Below, in pieces: positions 8,743 to 20,897 of a stretch of DNA of 64,000 nucleotides. How positions within the stretch are numbered: position 1 is the first letter of the stretch; each line of letters starts with the position of its first letter. The stretch lies in the NCBI GenBank assembly GCA_030429345.1, contig JAUIFJ010000012.1, forward strand, positions 1 to 64,000, read 5' to 3'. This stretch comes from a bacterium. GTDB taxonomy: Bacteria; CAIWAD01. Below the pieces are notes generated by a model. The model had not been told where the DNA came from, ran no database searches, and saw only the letters and a program-made list of their open reading frames with translations. The position numbers and the translations under genes are program-made.

Positions 8743-10044
8743 TCAGGGCTTCAGGAACTCCGCCATGTAGGCGTAGTCCGGCGTCAGCTGCCCCTTGTGC
8801 AGGATCAGGGACCGCTTCAGGGCCAGAGGCAGGTCCAGCTGCTCGAAGGGAAGATCCAGGTCGGCGCGCACGAGGTAGGGAATCAGGGTCGAAAGGGCGG
8901 CCGAGAAGGTGTCGGAGCTTTCCCGCGGCAGCTCGCAGGGCAGGTTGTCCACGGCCATGATCACCAGGCCCTTGCCGTGTACGCCATCGTGGACCGCGCC
9001 GCTTCGCGGGTCCACCGTGTAACAGGGCTCGTCGCTGGGCGTGGCCTTGACGCTCCACTCGATCGAGCCTTCGATGTCGATGCTGATGTCGCCGATGACC
9101 CGCAGGCGCGGTTCGCCGGCGGACCACAGGGAGGCCACCAGTTCGCGTGTGACAAGCCGCGGGAACTCTTCCGTCCAGAGAATGCCGTTGACCAGGATCG
9201 ACAGCCGCGGCAGCACCCGGTCCATGTTGGACTCGTACTCTTCCGGGTGCGACCAGTAGCGCTGCTCGTCCCAGGCCTCGCCGTCCTTGCGGCGGAACAT
9301 GTGCTGCTGGCTCAGCTCGATGGCGTAGAGCACGCGGTCGCTGAAGCCCTCCTCTTCCAGGCGCAGCAGCTGTTCCAGGTCGATGTGCTCCACGGGCAGC
9401 TCCTCGAGCACGCTCTGGGCGCCTTTCGAGACATTGCCGAAACCGGTGAAGCCGACCACCAGCGGGCCTGTCTCACGGCCCAGTCCCTTTTCGCGGATCT
9501 CGTTCCCCAGGGAGCGCAGCTCGTGCCGCGCCGCGTCCAGGCTGTCGTACTGCCAGGCGCTGCGCACGCGGTCGAGCAGGGTTTCGCGCCCTTCCTTCTC
9601 CAGCCGGTCGGCGTAGGCGCGCAGGGTGTCGAGCATGCCGGCATAGCCCGCGTGCCGGCCGAAGAAGACCAGCCGGCGGCCCTCGTCGTCGACGATGCGC
9701 TCGTAGTCGAAGAGCGAGATGCCCTGCTCCATCATGCGCCTCAGCAGGCCCATGTTGTAGCTCTGGCCCTTGATGGTGTGGGAGAAGAAGACATAGGCCT
9801 TGTCGCGGTAGATCTGCTCCAGCGGCACTTCCTTGACCGCCAGGATCAGGTCGCAGTCGCGGAAGTCCTCCTGCAGCAGGGCGCCCGCCTCTTCGTATTC
9901 GTGATCCGGGAAGACGCGGATCGGAGAGGGCTGGACGACGAACTGTGCATCACAGATGGACTGCAGCTCGGCGACCGCGTCCGGAGTCAGCGGCGTGCGC
10001 CGTTCCCAGCGGTTCTTGTCTTCTCGGCGGATGGCGATGCGCAT
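8743..10044 (-). CDS. Lysine-ketoglutarate reductase-like protein (LKR half of LKR/SDH)
   Basis: 433-aa protein of the alanine dehydrogenase/transhydrogenase N-terminal superfamily. It matches the lysine-2-oxoglutarate reductase (saccharopine-forming) half of AASS-type enzymes rather than alanine dehydrogenase. Evidence is FDYERIVDDEGRRLVFFG followed by HAGYAGMLDTL, the nucleotide motif VGFTGFGNVSKGAQ, GDISIDIEGSIEW and VDNLPCELPRESSDTF. The ATG at 10044 follows AGGAAG; an upstream ATG in the same frame (10155) lacks conservation. The SDH gene follows. Function is well supported by the pair; cofactor preference is not determined. Confidence 0.85.
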   Translation of the reverse strand: MRIAIRREDKNRWERRTPLTPDAVAELQSICDAQFVVQPSPIRVFPDHEYEEAGALLQEDFRDCDLILAVKEVPLEQIYRDKAYVFFSHTIKGQSYNMGLLRRMMEQGISLFDYERIVDDEGRRLVFFGRHAGYAGMLDTLRAYADRLEKEGRETLLDRVRSAWQYDSLDAARHELRSLGNEIREKGLGRETGPLVVGFTGFGNVSKGAQSVLEELPVEHIDLEQLLRLEEEGFSDRVLYAIELSQQHMFRRKDGEAWDEQRYWSHPEEYESNMDRVLPRLSILVNGILWTEEFPRLVTRELVASLWSAGEPRLRVIGDISIDIEGSIEWSVKATPSDEPCYTVDPRSGAVHDGVHGKGLVIMAVDNLPCELPRESSDTFSAALSTLIPYLVRADLDLPFEQLDLPLALKRSLILHKGQLTPDYAYMAEFLKP

Positions 10045-10189
10045 GGATGGCTTCCTGGAGGTCTTCGATGGTCTGGATTCAAGGCGCCAATCTAGCAGTT
10101 TGGCGCTTTGGAACAGCCTTCCAGCCAAGGAAGGCTGCCCGTCGAAGAGGCGCAATGCCGATCCCTGCAGGAACCACGCAATGTCCGGA

Positions 10190-10663
10190 TCAGCGAAGCG
10201 CCCCGTCCAGTCCCAGACGGGACCGCAGGCTGCCGATCTGCCCCGCGTGATAACTCTCGTGCAGGCTGAAGAGAACCAGCGCCCGGTGGAGCGGCTGTTC
10301 CTGGATCGGCCCCAGGCTTACCTGCTGCAGGAGGGTCTTTTCCGGCAAGGCGCCGAAGAGTTCCATCAGCCCGGATTGGCTGTCCTCCAGCGCCTGCTGC
10401 AGGTCTGCCAAGGGTCGCGGCGGGTTGGACTCCGGCTGTGAGCCACGGGAGTATGCCTTGTCCCTGTCCGGGTCCAGCGGTGCCGATGAGCCCAGGAAGT
10501 GCAGCAGCTGGCTGCGGCTGTAGAGGATGTGTCCCAGCAGCCAGTTGGCGGAGTTGCCTCCTCCTTCCGGGGAGCGCCGGGCAAGCTCTTCGTCGAAGCC
10601 TTCCAGGTTGCGTGTGAGGACAAAGTGATTGAAGCTGTAGCAGGCGGACAGCGTTTCGCGCAT
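10190..10663 (-). CDS. DinB-like four-helix metalloprotein
   Basis: 157-aa DinB superfamily protein. Metal-ligand histidines are visible in NWLLGHIL and in LHESYHAGQIG near the end. DinB-like proteins are four-helix bundles; some are thiol-dependent transferases, others uncharacterised. The ATG at 10663 follows GAAGGAAAA. Upstream codons in the same frame have no conserved sequence. No close functional link to neighbours is evident. Confidence 0.78.
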   Translation of the reverse strand: MRETLSACYSFNHFVLTRNLEGFDEELARRSPEGGGNSANWLLGHILYSRSQLLHFLGSSAPLDPDRDKAYSRGSQPESNPPRPLADLQQALEDSQSGLMELFGALPEKTLLQQVSLGPIQEQPLHRALVLFSLHESYHAGQIGSLRSRLGLDGALR

Positions 10664-10808
10664 GGGCGGTTTTCCTTCTTTTCCGCAAGGTCGCAAAGAA
10701 GCGCGGCCATCCGCCATGCTTGCGAGCGGACCCACGCGCAAGACGGCCGGTTCAACTGAGAACAGGGTCCTGGCGAAATCGATCAGTCCAAAGCGAAGTG
10801 GACCGACA

Positions 10809-11204
10809 CTACTTCTCCACAACCGTTCGCATAATGAATTCCGGCGCCGCCTGGATCGCCTTCTTGACCGCGCACTGGGCGGCCACCCGTTCCAGGGTCT
10901 TGTGCAGGTTCTGCGGCAGGCTCTCCGGCACATAAATCGTGGTACGGAAGGCCTTGACGCTGCGGTCCTCGTTGCGCTCCATGCTCAGGCCCAGCCGAAT
11001 GCCCGTCGGGTCGATGCCCTTGTTGGCGCAGTAGGCCTGCACGTAGAAGCCGGCGCAGGTGCCGATCGAGGCCAGGAAGAGCGCGAAAGGCGCCGGTGCG
11101 CTGTCTTCCCCGCCGCCCTGTTGCGGCTGATCGGTGGCGATCTCGTGGCCTCCCAGTTCCATGCTGACCTTTGTGCCGCCGCCCAGGCGAATCTGCCATT
11201 CCAT
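10809..11204 (-). CDS. OsmC/Ohr-family protein
   Basis: 131-aa OsmC-family protein. Family members reduce organic hydroperoxides or handle reactive sulfur through two cysteines; candidates here are the Cys in SIGTCAGF and that in AAQCAVKK. The ATG at 11204 follows an AAGGAG site. It is divergent from the RND efflux operon. The intergenic region carries the motif shared with the ArsR-linked DUF302 promoter, so it may belong to the same stress regulon. Substrate unknown. Confidence 0.8.
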   Translation of the reverse strand: MEWQIRLGGGTKVSMELGGHEIATDQPQQGGGEDSAPAPFALFLASIGTCAGFYVQAYCANKGIDPTGIRLGLSMERNEDRSVKAFRTTIYVPESLPQNLHKTLERVAAQCAVKKAIQAAPEFIMRTVVEK

Positions 11205-11266
11205 ATAGACACTCCTTGTCTCTATTGCCTGCGAGGAATTGCCTCACAGGTACTTGCATATTCCAT

Positions 11267-11297
11267 TTCGGTTATTAAATTACCGAATAGTTATATA
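11267..11297. promoter_or_regulatory. Probable ArsR-type operator in the osmC / RND intergenic region
   Basis: ATTACCGAATAGTTATATA (11279-11297) matches 16 of 19 bases with 21318-21336 beside arsR. An overlapping dyad, TTCGGT (11267-11272) and ACCGAA (11282-11287), is also present. The position, just upstream of the TolC start and within the divergent OsmC promoter, suits a repressor site. Confidence 0.6.
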
Positions 11298-11318
11298 AGA
11301 GTCAACCAAGGAGGAGCC

Positions 11319-12668
11319 ATGCGCTCACGGATTCCGGCCCTGTGGATCGTCGCCCTGCTGCTGGCAGCGGCCCTTCCCGGAGCCGCTCTGGACCTGGAAG
11401 AGGCGGTCGCCACCGCCGAGCAGAACAGCCTGCGCCTGGAAGCTTCCGGCGCTGAAGCGAAGGCCGCGCGGCAGACCGCCCGCCAGGCCCTGTCCCACCT
11501 CTTTCCCCAGCTCGAAGTGATGGAGATCTTCGATCGCACCACCAATCCGGTGCAGAGCTTCGGCATGACCCTGAACAAGGAACAGTTCGATCCCATGGCG
11601 ATGCAGTTCCCGGACCGGATCAACGAACCGGATCCCGGCACCACATGGATCACGCGCGTGGAAGCCCGCCTGCCGCTTTTCGCCGGCGGACGCATCACGA
11701 CGGGCATTCGCCAGGCGAACCTGATGGCCGAAGCCGGAGAAGCGACACACGCCCACACCCTGGAAGAGGTGCGTGTCGAAACCATCGGCAGCTGGCTCGA
11801 CCTGGCGCGCGCCCGCGAATACGTGTCCCTGCTGGAAAAGGCCCGCGCGACGACGGAAGCCCATGTGCAGCGCGCCCGCGCCTATTCCGAAGAGGGCTTC
11901 CTGGTCCGCAGCGAGCTCTTGCGCGCCGAGGTCTACCTCTCGGAAATGGACGACATGCTGACCCGCGCCCGCCAGGGCGCGGCCATGGCCCAGGCGGCTC
12001 TCAACCTGCGCATGGGCCTTCCCCAGGAAACCGCCCAGCATCTGGGCCGCACGCCCGATCTGCCTGCCGTCGAAGGGGAACTGAACGAACTGGTCGCAGA
12101 GGCGCTCGCGGCGCGGGGCGACCTGCGGGCGGCGCGCCTGCAGAGCCGCGCCGGCCGCCTGCAGGAACGCAGCGCCCTGGGCGACTGGCTGCCCGAAGCC
12201 GGCCTGCTGGCCCGCCACGACTGGTATGACGAGGACTTCGGCGGCAGCGAGGCCGGCAGCTGGACCGTGATGGGCAGCCTGAGCTGGACATTCAACCTGG
12301 GCGGCGGCCAGTACTGGAAGCAGAGCGCCGCCGGACACCAGGCGCGCGCCTGGGAAGCGAAGGTCAGCCATTTCGAGGAAGGCGTCCGCCTGCAGGTGCG
12401 CCAGGGATTGAGCGAATACGAGCTGGCCCGCGAGCGCAGCCGGACCTCGGCCCAGGCCCTCGAGGCGGGCCGGGAGAACCTGCGCATCCTGGAAGAGCGC
12501 TTCGAGCAGGGCGTAGCCTCGACCCTGGACCTGCTCGACGCACAGACCGCCCTGCGGGAGCTGGAAACCCGCGAACTGGTGACACGCCACGAGGCCCTCG
12601 TCGCCGCCTACCGCCTGCGCCTGCTCAGCGGCCAGGCCGTCCTGTCGCACAAAAAAGAAGGAGAATAG
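11319..12668 (+). CDS. TolC-like outer-membrane efflux channel protein
   Basis: 449-aa outer membrane efflux protein with an N-terminal signal peptide (RSRIPALWIVALLLAAALPGA). Two TolC/OEP repeats of long helices are seen; the C-terminal half contains the typical RFEQGVASTLDLLDAQTAL. It forms the exit duct for the adaptor and RND pump that follow, the adaptor starting 2 bp after this stop. The ATG at 11319 has a strong AAGGAGGAG site. The upstream motif shared with the DUF302 promoter implies ArsR control. Confidence 0.9.
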   Translation: MRSRIPALWIVALLLAAALPGAALDLEEAVATAEQNSLRLEASGAEAKAARQTARQALSHLFPQLEVMEIFDRTTNPVQSFGMTLNKEQFDPMAMQFPDRINEPDPGTTWITRVEARLPLFAGGRITTGIRQANLMAEAGEATHAHTLEEVRVETIGSWLDLARAREYVSLLEKARATTEAHVQRARAYSEEGFLVRSELLRAEVYLSEMDDMLTRARQGAAMAQAALNLRMGLPQETAQHLGRTPDLPAVEGELNELVAEALAARGDLRAARLQSRAGRLQERSALGDWLPEAGLLARHDWYDEDFGGSEAGSWTVMGSLSWTFNLGGGQYWKQSAAGHQARAWEAKVSHFEEGVRLQVRQGLSEYELARERSRTSAQALEAGRENLRILEERFEQGVASTLDLLDAQTALRELETRELVTRHEALVAAYRLRLLSGQAVLSHKKEGE

Positions 12669-12670
12669 AA

Positions 12671-13755
12671 ATGTTCCGTGTACCCACCCGTCCCCTGATC
12701 GGCTGGCTTGCCCTGGCGCTCGGCCTGGGGCTGTCTGCCTGCGGCGGCCACGAAGCGACGGATGTCGCACAGCAGCCGGAAGCCCTCAGCGCTCCCGTGA
12801 TCCAGGTGCAGGTCGAGAACCGGCAGCGACTGATTCCCGTGCAGGGACTGGTCCAGCCCCTGAAGCGCAGCGCCCTGATGGGCCGCAGCAGCGGTCCGGT
12901 GGAGGCGATCCACGTGCGCGCCGGCGACATGGTGCAGGAAGGGCAGCTGCTGCTGGAGATCGAGGAGGAAATGAACCGCGGCATGCTCGACCAGGCCCGG
13001 GGCGCCCTGGCCCAGGCGGAAGCGGCCCGCACCCTGGCGGAACAGAACTACCAGCGCTTCCAGCGCCTCTTCGAGCGCGAGGCCTGCAGCCAGCTCGAAC
13101 TGGACATGGCGCGCATGCAGTACGAACAGGCCGAAGGCGCTGTCACACAGGCCCAGGGCGCGGTGGCGACGGCCTCCAGCGTCAGTTCGGAAAGCGAGAT
13201 CCGCGCGCCCTGGGACGGCGTCGTCGTCGACCGGCTGGTCGAGGTCGGCGACCTGGCCGCTCCCGGCCGCCCGCTGCTGATGCTCGAATCGACCTCCGGC
13301 AGCCGGCTCTGGATCACGGTCCGCGAAAGCGACGCCCGCTGGCTGAGCGAGGGGCTGCAGATCGAATGCGCCCTGGACGCCCGCCCGGAGCTGGGACGGA
13401 TCACGGGCAGCGTGGCCGAGATCGTGCCGGGAGCCGATCCCGCCACGCACACGCGCATGGCGCGCATCGACCTGCCGCTGGCCGACCTGGCCTCCGGCCT
13501 GAGCGGCCGCGCCTGGATTCCCGCCGAACACGCCGAGGAGCTGTGGATTCCGAAGGACGCCGTCTACAGCAGCGGAGGCATGCACCTGGTCAGCCTGGTC
13601 GACGAGGAAGGGCGCATCCGCAACCGCGCCGTGCGCACCGGCCGCAGCCAGGGCTCGCAGATCGAGATCCTGAGCGGCCTGCCGGAGTCGGCGAGCCTGG
13701 TTTCTCCCCTGCCGCGTCCCCTGCCCGAGGGCGCCCCCATGAAGGAGAGCCGCAA

Positions 13756-13759
<4 letters not shown>
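12671..13759 (+). CDS. RND periplasmic adaptor (membrane fusion) lipoprotein
   Basis: 362-aa HlyD/AcrA-type adaptor. A lipoprotein signal ends in the lipobox LSAC near residue 24. A biotinyl-lipoyl-like half (VEAIHVRAGDMVQEGQLL), a coiled-coil hairpin rich in Ala/Glu/Gln, then the second lipoyl half (SEIRAPWDGVVVDRLVEVGD) and beta-barrel follow in normal order. It bridges the inner-membrane pump and TolC channel. Its stop overlaps the pump start by 4 bp (ATGA), a sign of coupled translation. Confidence 0.92.
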
Positions 13760-17091
<3,332 letters not shown>

Positions 17092-17115
17092 CACATGCCA
17101 CTGAAAGGAACAAAA

Positions 17116-17331
17116 ATGAAACTGCATCAAACCCTGAGACTGCTGGCGGGCTCAATGATCCTGCTGACCGTCTTCCTGACCGTATACGTCCATCCGTCCT
17201 GGATCTGGCTCGGCGCCTTCGTCGGCCTCAACCTGGTGCAGAGCGCTTTCAGCAAGACCTGCCCCGCCATCTGGTTCTTCCGCCGGATGGGGATTCGTGA
17301 AGAAGGCGCCAACAGCGCGGGGAGCTGCTGA
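17116..17331 (+). CDS. DUF2892-family small inner-membrane protein
   Basis: 71-aa protein with two hydrophobic helices and the SAFSKTCPAIWFFRRMG segment typical of DUF2892 (YgaP membrane domain-like) proteins, including the conserved Cys-Pro. The ATG at 17116 follows AAAGGAAC; an ATG 21 nt earlier is less well placed. These proteins often sit beside rhodanese or efflux genes; the exact role is unknown. It begins 24 bp after the RND pump stop and is surely in that operon. Confidence 0.8.
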   Translation: MKLHQTLRLLAGSMILLTVFLTVYVHPSWIWLGAFVGLNLVQSAFSKTCPAIWFFRRMGIREEGANSAGSC

Positions 17332-17417
17332 TGGACCTGCTGCACCTGCTGCTCGTCGTCGGCATCTGGCTTTTCCTGCAGCATTGGCTGCTGCCGAAGA
17401 TGGGTGTGCCCACCTGA
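17331..17417 (+). CDS. Putative 28-aa membrane microprotein, last gene of the RND operon
   Basis: The start ATG overlaps the DUF2892 gene's TGA in a TGATG junction. The 28-residue product (MDLLHLLLVVGIWLFLQH, then WLLPKMGVPT) is almost entirely one hydrophobic helix. Coupling and a position before the operon terminator favour a real small protein. Its shortness prevents a homology call, and a chance ORF remains possible. Confidence 0.5.
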   Translation: MDLLHLLLVVGIWLFLQHWLLPKMGVPT

Positions 17418-17523
17418 AGCAATCCCGATCCCGCCGGTCGGCGGAAGGAGAAAGGCGAGGAGGGTTGGACCTCCGTTGATTTCCGCAAGACGAAGGATCC
17501 GAAGGATTCCGAGTCCTGAATGC

Positions 17524-17556
17524 AAGGGCCGTCCCGAAAGGGACGGCCCTTCTTTT
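17524..17556 (+). terminator. Rho-independent terminator after the RND operon
   Basis: AAGGGCCGTCCC and GGGACGGCCCTT form a perfect 12-bp stem with a GAAA tetraloop, followed by CTTTTC. It separates the efflux operon from the SDR gene starting 14 bp later. Confidence 0.85.
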
Positions 17557-17569
17557 CTACCTTTGACCC

Positions 17570-18364
17570 ATGAAGGACACACACTCCAGAGGCTGGGCGC
17601 TGATCACCGGCGCCGGACGCGGGCTGGGGCGCGCGCTGGCTCTGCGCGCCTCCTCCGCCGGATACCACACGCTGCTCTGTTCGCGGGACCCGGACTCCCT
17701 GAAAGAGCTGGCCCGCGCATGCCGCAAGGAAGACGGCCTGCAGAGCCTGGCCCTTCCCGTGGACCTGGCCACTCCCAACGGCGCCGAGATCCTGCTGCAG
17801 GAATGCCGCCGCCGACGCATCCATCCCACGCTGCTGATCAACAACGCCGGCATGGGCAGCGCCGGTCCCTTTCTGGATTCCGACGAGATCCGCAACAGCG
17901 AGCTGCTGCAGCTCAACACGCACAGCCTGGTCGTGCTTTGTCGCGGCTTCCTGCCGGCCATGCTCGCCGACGGCAAGGGCGGAATCCTCAACGTGGCGAG
18001 CACGGCGGCCTTCGCCCCCGGGCCCGGCAGCTCGCTGTATTACGCCAGCAAGGCCTTCGTGCTCTCCTTCAGCCTGGCTCTGGCGGAAGAGCAGCGGGGC
18101 AACGGCCTGCGCATCTGCTGCCTCTGTCCCGGTCCCATGCGGACCGCCTTTCGCGAAGCGGCGGGCAGCGCTCCTCTCTCCGGCGCGCGCCTGCGCCTCT
18201 TGCAGGATGTGGACAAGGTCGCGGACATCGCCTGGCGCGGTCTGGAAAAGGGGCAAAGCCTGATTATTCCTGGCCGCCGGAACCGCTGGCTGCTGCGCGC
18301 CTCCCGCCTGCTTTCGCCCGTCCGCCTCGCACGCTTCACGCGCGAAGGCCTTCCGCGGCCATGA
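17570..18364 (+). CDS. Short-chain dehydrogenase/reductase
   Basis: 264-aa classical SDR. NAD(P)-binding TGAGRGLG is near residues 13-20, NNAG near 91-94, the catalytic serine in NVAST and the Tyr-x3-Lys in YYASK near 157-161. The C-terminal (VADIAWRGLEKGQSLIIPG) resembles the DltE/YqjQ-like SDR branch. Substrate unknown. Its stop overlaps the PHP-domain gene by 4 bp, so the two are coupled and may act on one pathway. Confidence 0.85.
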   Translation: MKDTHSRGWALITGAGRGLGRALALRASSAGYHTLLCSRDPDSLKELARACRKEDGLQSLALPVDLATPNGAEILLQECRRRRIHPTLLINNAGMGSAGPFLDSDEIRNSELLQLNTHSLVVLCRGFLPAMLADGKGGILNVASTAAFAPGPGSSLYYASKAFVLSFSLALAEEQRGNGLRICCLCPGPMRTAFREAAGSAPLSGARLRLLQDVDKVADIAWRGLEKGQSLIIPGRRNRWLLRASRLLSPVRLARFTREGLPRP

Positions 18365-19851
18365 CGCGCTGGCCCTACGCCGAGCTGCACTACCGCCCCG
18401 CGGGTCGCGGCGCGCTCTTCCTGCCCTGGCCCGCCCTCTACGCGGATGTTCCCTGCCGTCTCACGCCGGGCGAGGACCTGCCCCTGCTGATCAGCGTGAG
18501 ACACGCCGATCGCTGGCCCTGCCGGCTGCATTCCCTGCGGCTGCTGCTCGTGGATCCGGAAGGGCGGCTCAGCGAACGGGCCATTGAAGGGGAATGGCGG
18601 CTTGGGAAACACATGGAGGCGCTCGTCCCCGCGCGCATCCCCCTGCCGCGCCCCGGCTCCTGGGAGTTCCTGCTGGACGGCGTGCTGGAGGCCGACGGGC
18701 GACGCCTCCCCTTTCGCAACCAGAGCAGCCCCGCCTTTCCGGAAGAGAGCCTGCGCTGCGAGGTGCTGGCAGTGCCGGACCCCGGCCTGCCCGGCCTGCG
18801 CTGGGGGGACTGCCAGGTGCATGGCTCCGCGACCCGCGACATGGTCGAATTCGGCGCGCCCCTGCCCCTGCTGAAGGAGGCCGCGCGCGCGCTGGCCCTG
18901 GACTGGTTCTGCCTGACGGATCACAGCTACGATCTTGTGCGCGGGCAGCGGGACACGCAGCGCGACCCGGCCTTTCCCCGCTGGCGGGAACTGCAGCAGG
19001 AAAGCGCGGAGCAGAATGCCGCCGGCGGACCGCGCGCGCTGGTCGGCGAAGAGCTGAGTTGCGCCGGTCTGCGAGGCGGTGTGCTCCACCTGCTGCTCCT
19101 GGGGCAGCGCACCCTGCTGGAAGGAGGCAGCGACGGAGGAGGCCGATTCCCCTGGTCACGCCCCGAACACGGCCTGCGCCAGGCCCTGGATCTGCTGGAT
19201 GGGGAGGCGTTGGCGATCGCCTCGCATCCGGGAGAAAAGCCCTCCCTGCTGGAACGCGCCGTCCTGCTGCGCCGCGACTGGCGCGGAGAGGACCTGCGCC
19301 AGCTCGAGCACTGGCAGATCTGCAACGGCGGTCATCGGGAGGAATGGCGACGCGGCCTGCGCCAGGCGATCCGCCTGTGGGGCGAGGGCCGGCGCGGCCT
19401 GCTGCTGGCGGGGAACGACAGCCACGGCTCCTTCAGCATCAACCGCGAAGTCCGCATTCCCTCGCGCAGCGTGATCCAGCACCGGCGCCATCTTTTCGGC
19501 AACTGGCGCAGCGGCATCTTCCGGCAGCCGGGCCTGGAACTGGCCGCCCTGCGCAGCGGACCGGTCCTGCTGGGGAACGGTCCGCTGCTCTGGTTCGGAA
19601 GCGAGGAAGGGCCCTGCGGAGCGGATCAGGCCGCCTGCCGCCTGCGCTGGCAGGTACCCGAACGCTGCGGCCGGCCGATCGAGGTGGATCTGCTGCAGGG
19701 GGACGGAAACGGCGAAAGCGTGATCCAGCGAATGGTGGACGCACCTGCACGCGGTGAGTTGTCGCTGCCCGGCATCCGCAAGGACGGCTGGCTGCGAGCC
19801 GAGCTGCGCTCGCCTCGCGGGGAAGCCTTGACGAATCCGCTCTGGAATTAG
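18361..19851 (+). CDS. PHP-domain metal-dependent hydrolase-like protein
   Basis: 496-aa protein. The N-terminal ~140 residues look like a beta-rich accessory domain. A PHP-like fold then begins with WGDCQVHGSATRDMVEFG near residues 147-164, continues with LTDHSYD, ASHPGEK and GNDSHGSF, and ends in a beta-rich tail. The classical HxH is replaced by QVH, with other metal ligands in order, so catalytic status is uncertain. It is coupled to the preceding SDR by an ATGA overlap. Similar proteins are annotated as PHP or CehA/McbA-like; function unknown. Confidence 0.65.
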   Translation: MTRWPYAELHYRPAGRGALFLPWPALYADVPCRLTPGEDLPLLISVRHADRWPCRLHSLRLLLVDPEGRLSERAIEGEWRLGKHMEALVPARIPLPRPGSWEFLLDGVLEADGRRLPFRNQSSPAFPEESLRCEVLAVPDPGLPGLRWGDCQVHGSATRDMVEFGAPLPLLKEAARALALDWFCLTDHSYDLVRGQRDTQRDPAFPRWRELQQESAEQNAAGGPRALVGEELSCAGLRGGVLHLLLLGQRTLLEGGSDGGGRFPWSRPEHGLRQALDLLDGEALAIASHPGEKPSLLERAVLLRRDWRGEDLRQLEHWQICNGGHREEWRRGLRQAIRLWGEGRRGLLLAGNDSHGSFSINREVRIPSRSVIQHRRHLFGNWRSGIFRQPGLELAALRSGPVLLGNGPLLWFGSEEGPCGADQAACRLRWQVPERCGRPIEVDLLQGDGNGESVIQRMVDAPARGELSLPGIRKDGWLRAELRSPRGEALTNPLWN

Positions 19852-20188
19852 TAGACCTCACGCAGAGACGCAGAGACCTTTGGGAGTGGTTGGTTCGTTG
19901 CGCCTGATCGTTTATCTGAGTCTGTTCATTTCAGTCGCCCCGCGAAGGCGGGGGCCTATCTGCTTGGGCATCCCGCTTCGTTTCATAGAGCCAGCAGGCC
20001 AGCTGCGTGAACCTGCATTCTCTCCGGCAAGGAATGGTGTCGCGGGAATCTGCCGGCAGGCCCTGCCACCGTGGGCCCCCGCCTTCGCGCGGGCGACTGA
20101 ATCGTTCCCGGGCGATGGCGACTGAATCGATGTCGGGCCAACCATTGTATGATCTGCTTTTCTGCGTCTCCGCGTGAGAACACAAAGG
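19852..20188. repeat. Intergenic nested inverted-repeat element
   Basis: No credible gene. The outer ends are inverted copies (CTCACGCAGAGACGCAGAG on the left; its near-complement TCTGCGTCTCCGCGTGAG on the right). Inside, TTCAGTCGCCCCGCGAAGG and the reverse form of TTCAGTCGCCCGCGCGAAGG face each other about 160 bp apart, each followed by CGGGGGCC. This layout resembles a repetitive extragenic or MITE-like insertion. No target-site duplication was identified with confidence. Confidence 0.6.
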
Positions 20189-20776
20189 CTATCGCGCAGC
20201 AAGCCACTCGGCCAGGGCCTGCAGGGCGCGGCCGCGGTGGCTGATTTGGTTCTTGGCCGGAAGATCCATCTGGGCGAAGGTCCGTCCCGTGTGCTCCGCC
20301 TCGAAGACCGGATCGTAGCCGAAGGTGCCGTTGCCGCGCGGCGCTTCCGTGATCCAGCCTTCGCAGGCTCCGCAGAGGCAGGTTTCGTGCCCCGGCCCCA
20401 CCACGGCGATCACGGTCTCGAAGCGTGCTCCGCGCTCCTCGCGGGGCCTTTTCCCCAGTTCCCGCAGCAGCTTGTTCACGTTGTCCGAGTAGCTGGCGCC
20501 GGGACCGGCATAGCGCGCGCTGTAGACTCCGGGAGCGCCGTCCAGCGCTTCGACCAGCAGGCCGGTATCATCGGAGACGGCTTCGCGTCCCGTATGGCGG
20601 AAGAGTGCCCGGGCCTTGAGCAGGGCATTCTCCTGCAGGGTGCTGCCTGTCTCCTCGGCCGGAACGAAGTCGGGCCAGGCGCTCTGGGCCTGCAGGCGGT
20701 AGCCCAGCGGCTCCAGGGCGGCGCGGAACTCGAGCAGCTTGTCCGCGTTGCCGCTTGCCAGGCAGATGTCCTTCAT
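20189..20776 (-). CDS. rdgB: RdgB/HAM1 non-canonical purine NTP pyrophosphatase
   Basis: 195-aa house-cleaning enzyme that hydrolyses dITP, ITP and XTP to monophosphates, keeping deaminated purines out of DNA. Motifs are ASGNADKLLEF at the N-terminus, SDDTGLLVEALDGAPGVYSARYAG in the middle, and NGTFGYDPVF plus ISHRGRAL toward the end. The ATG at 20776 has a strong AGGAGG site. Length is normal for the family. Confidence 0.93.
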   Translation of the reverse strand: MKDICLASGNADKLLEFRAALEPLGYRLQAQSAWPDFVPAEETGSTLQENALLKARALFRHTGREAVSDDTGLLVEALDGAPGVYSARYAGPGASYSDNVNKLLRELGKRPREERGARFETVIAVVGPGHETCLCGACEGWITEAPRGNGTFGYDPVFEAEHTGRTFAQMDLPAKNQISHRGRALQALAEWLAAR

Positions 20777-20826
20777 CGAAGACCTCCTTCTGTGATCCGG
20801 ATTCCGCACCAAGTGTAGTACACGAA

Positions 20827-20860
20827 AAGAAGGGGCGGAATGTTCTTCCCGCCCCTTGCA
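20827..20860 (-). terminator. Terminator after arsR
   Basis: On the minus strand AAGGGGCGG pairs with CCGCCCCTT around a short loop and is followed by CTTTTC. It lies between the arsR stop and the rdgB start. Confidence 0.75.
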
Positions 20861-20897
20861 TGCGTTCGTGGATGCCTGCTGAAACCTGGCGGCGGAT

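Noticed and set aside
13366-13755. Upstream extension of the RND pump
   Set aside because: The extra sequence shadows the adaptor gene; the ATG at 13756 is coupled to the adaptor stop.
19880-20207. Small ORFs in the inverted-repeat element
   Set aside because: They are short, overlap on both strands and follow the repeat sequence; no ribosome site.
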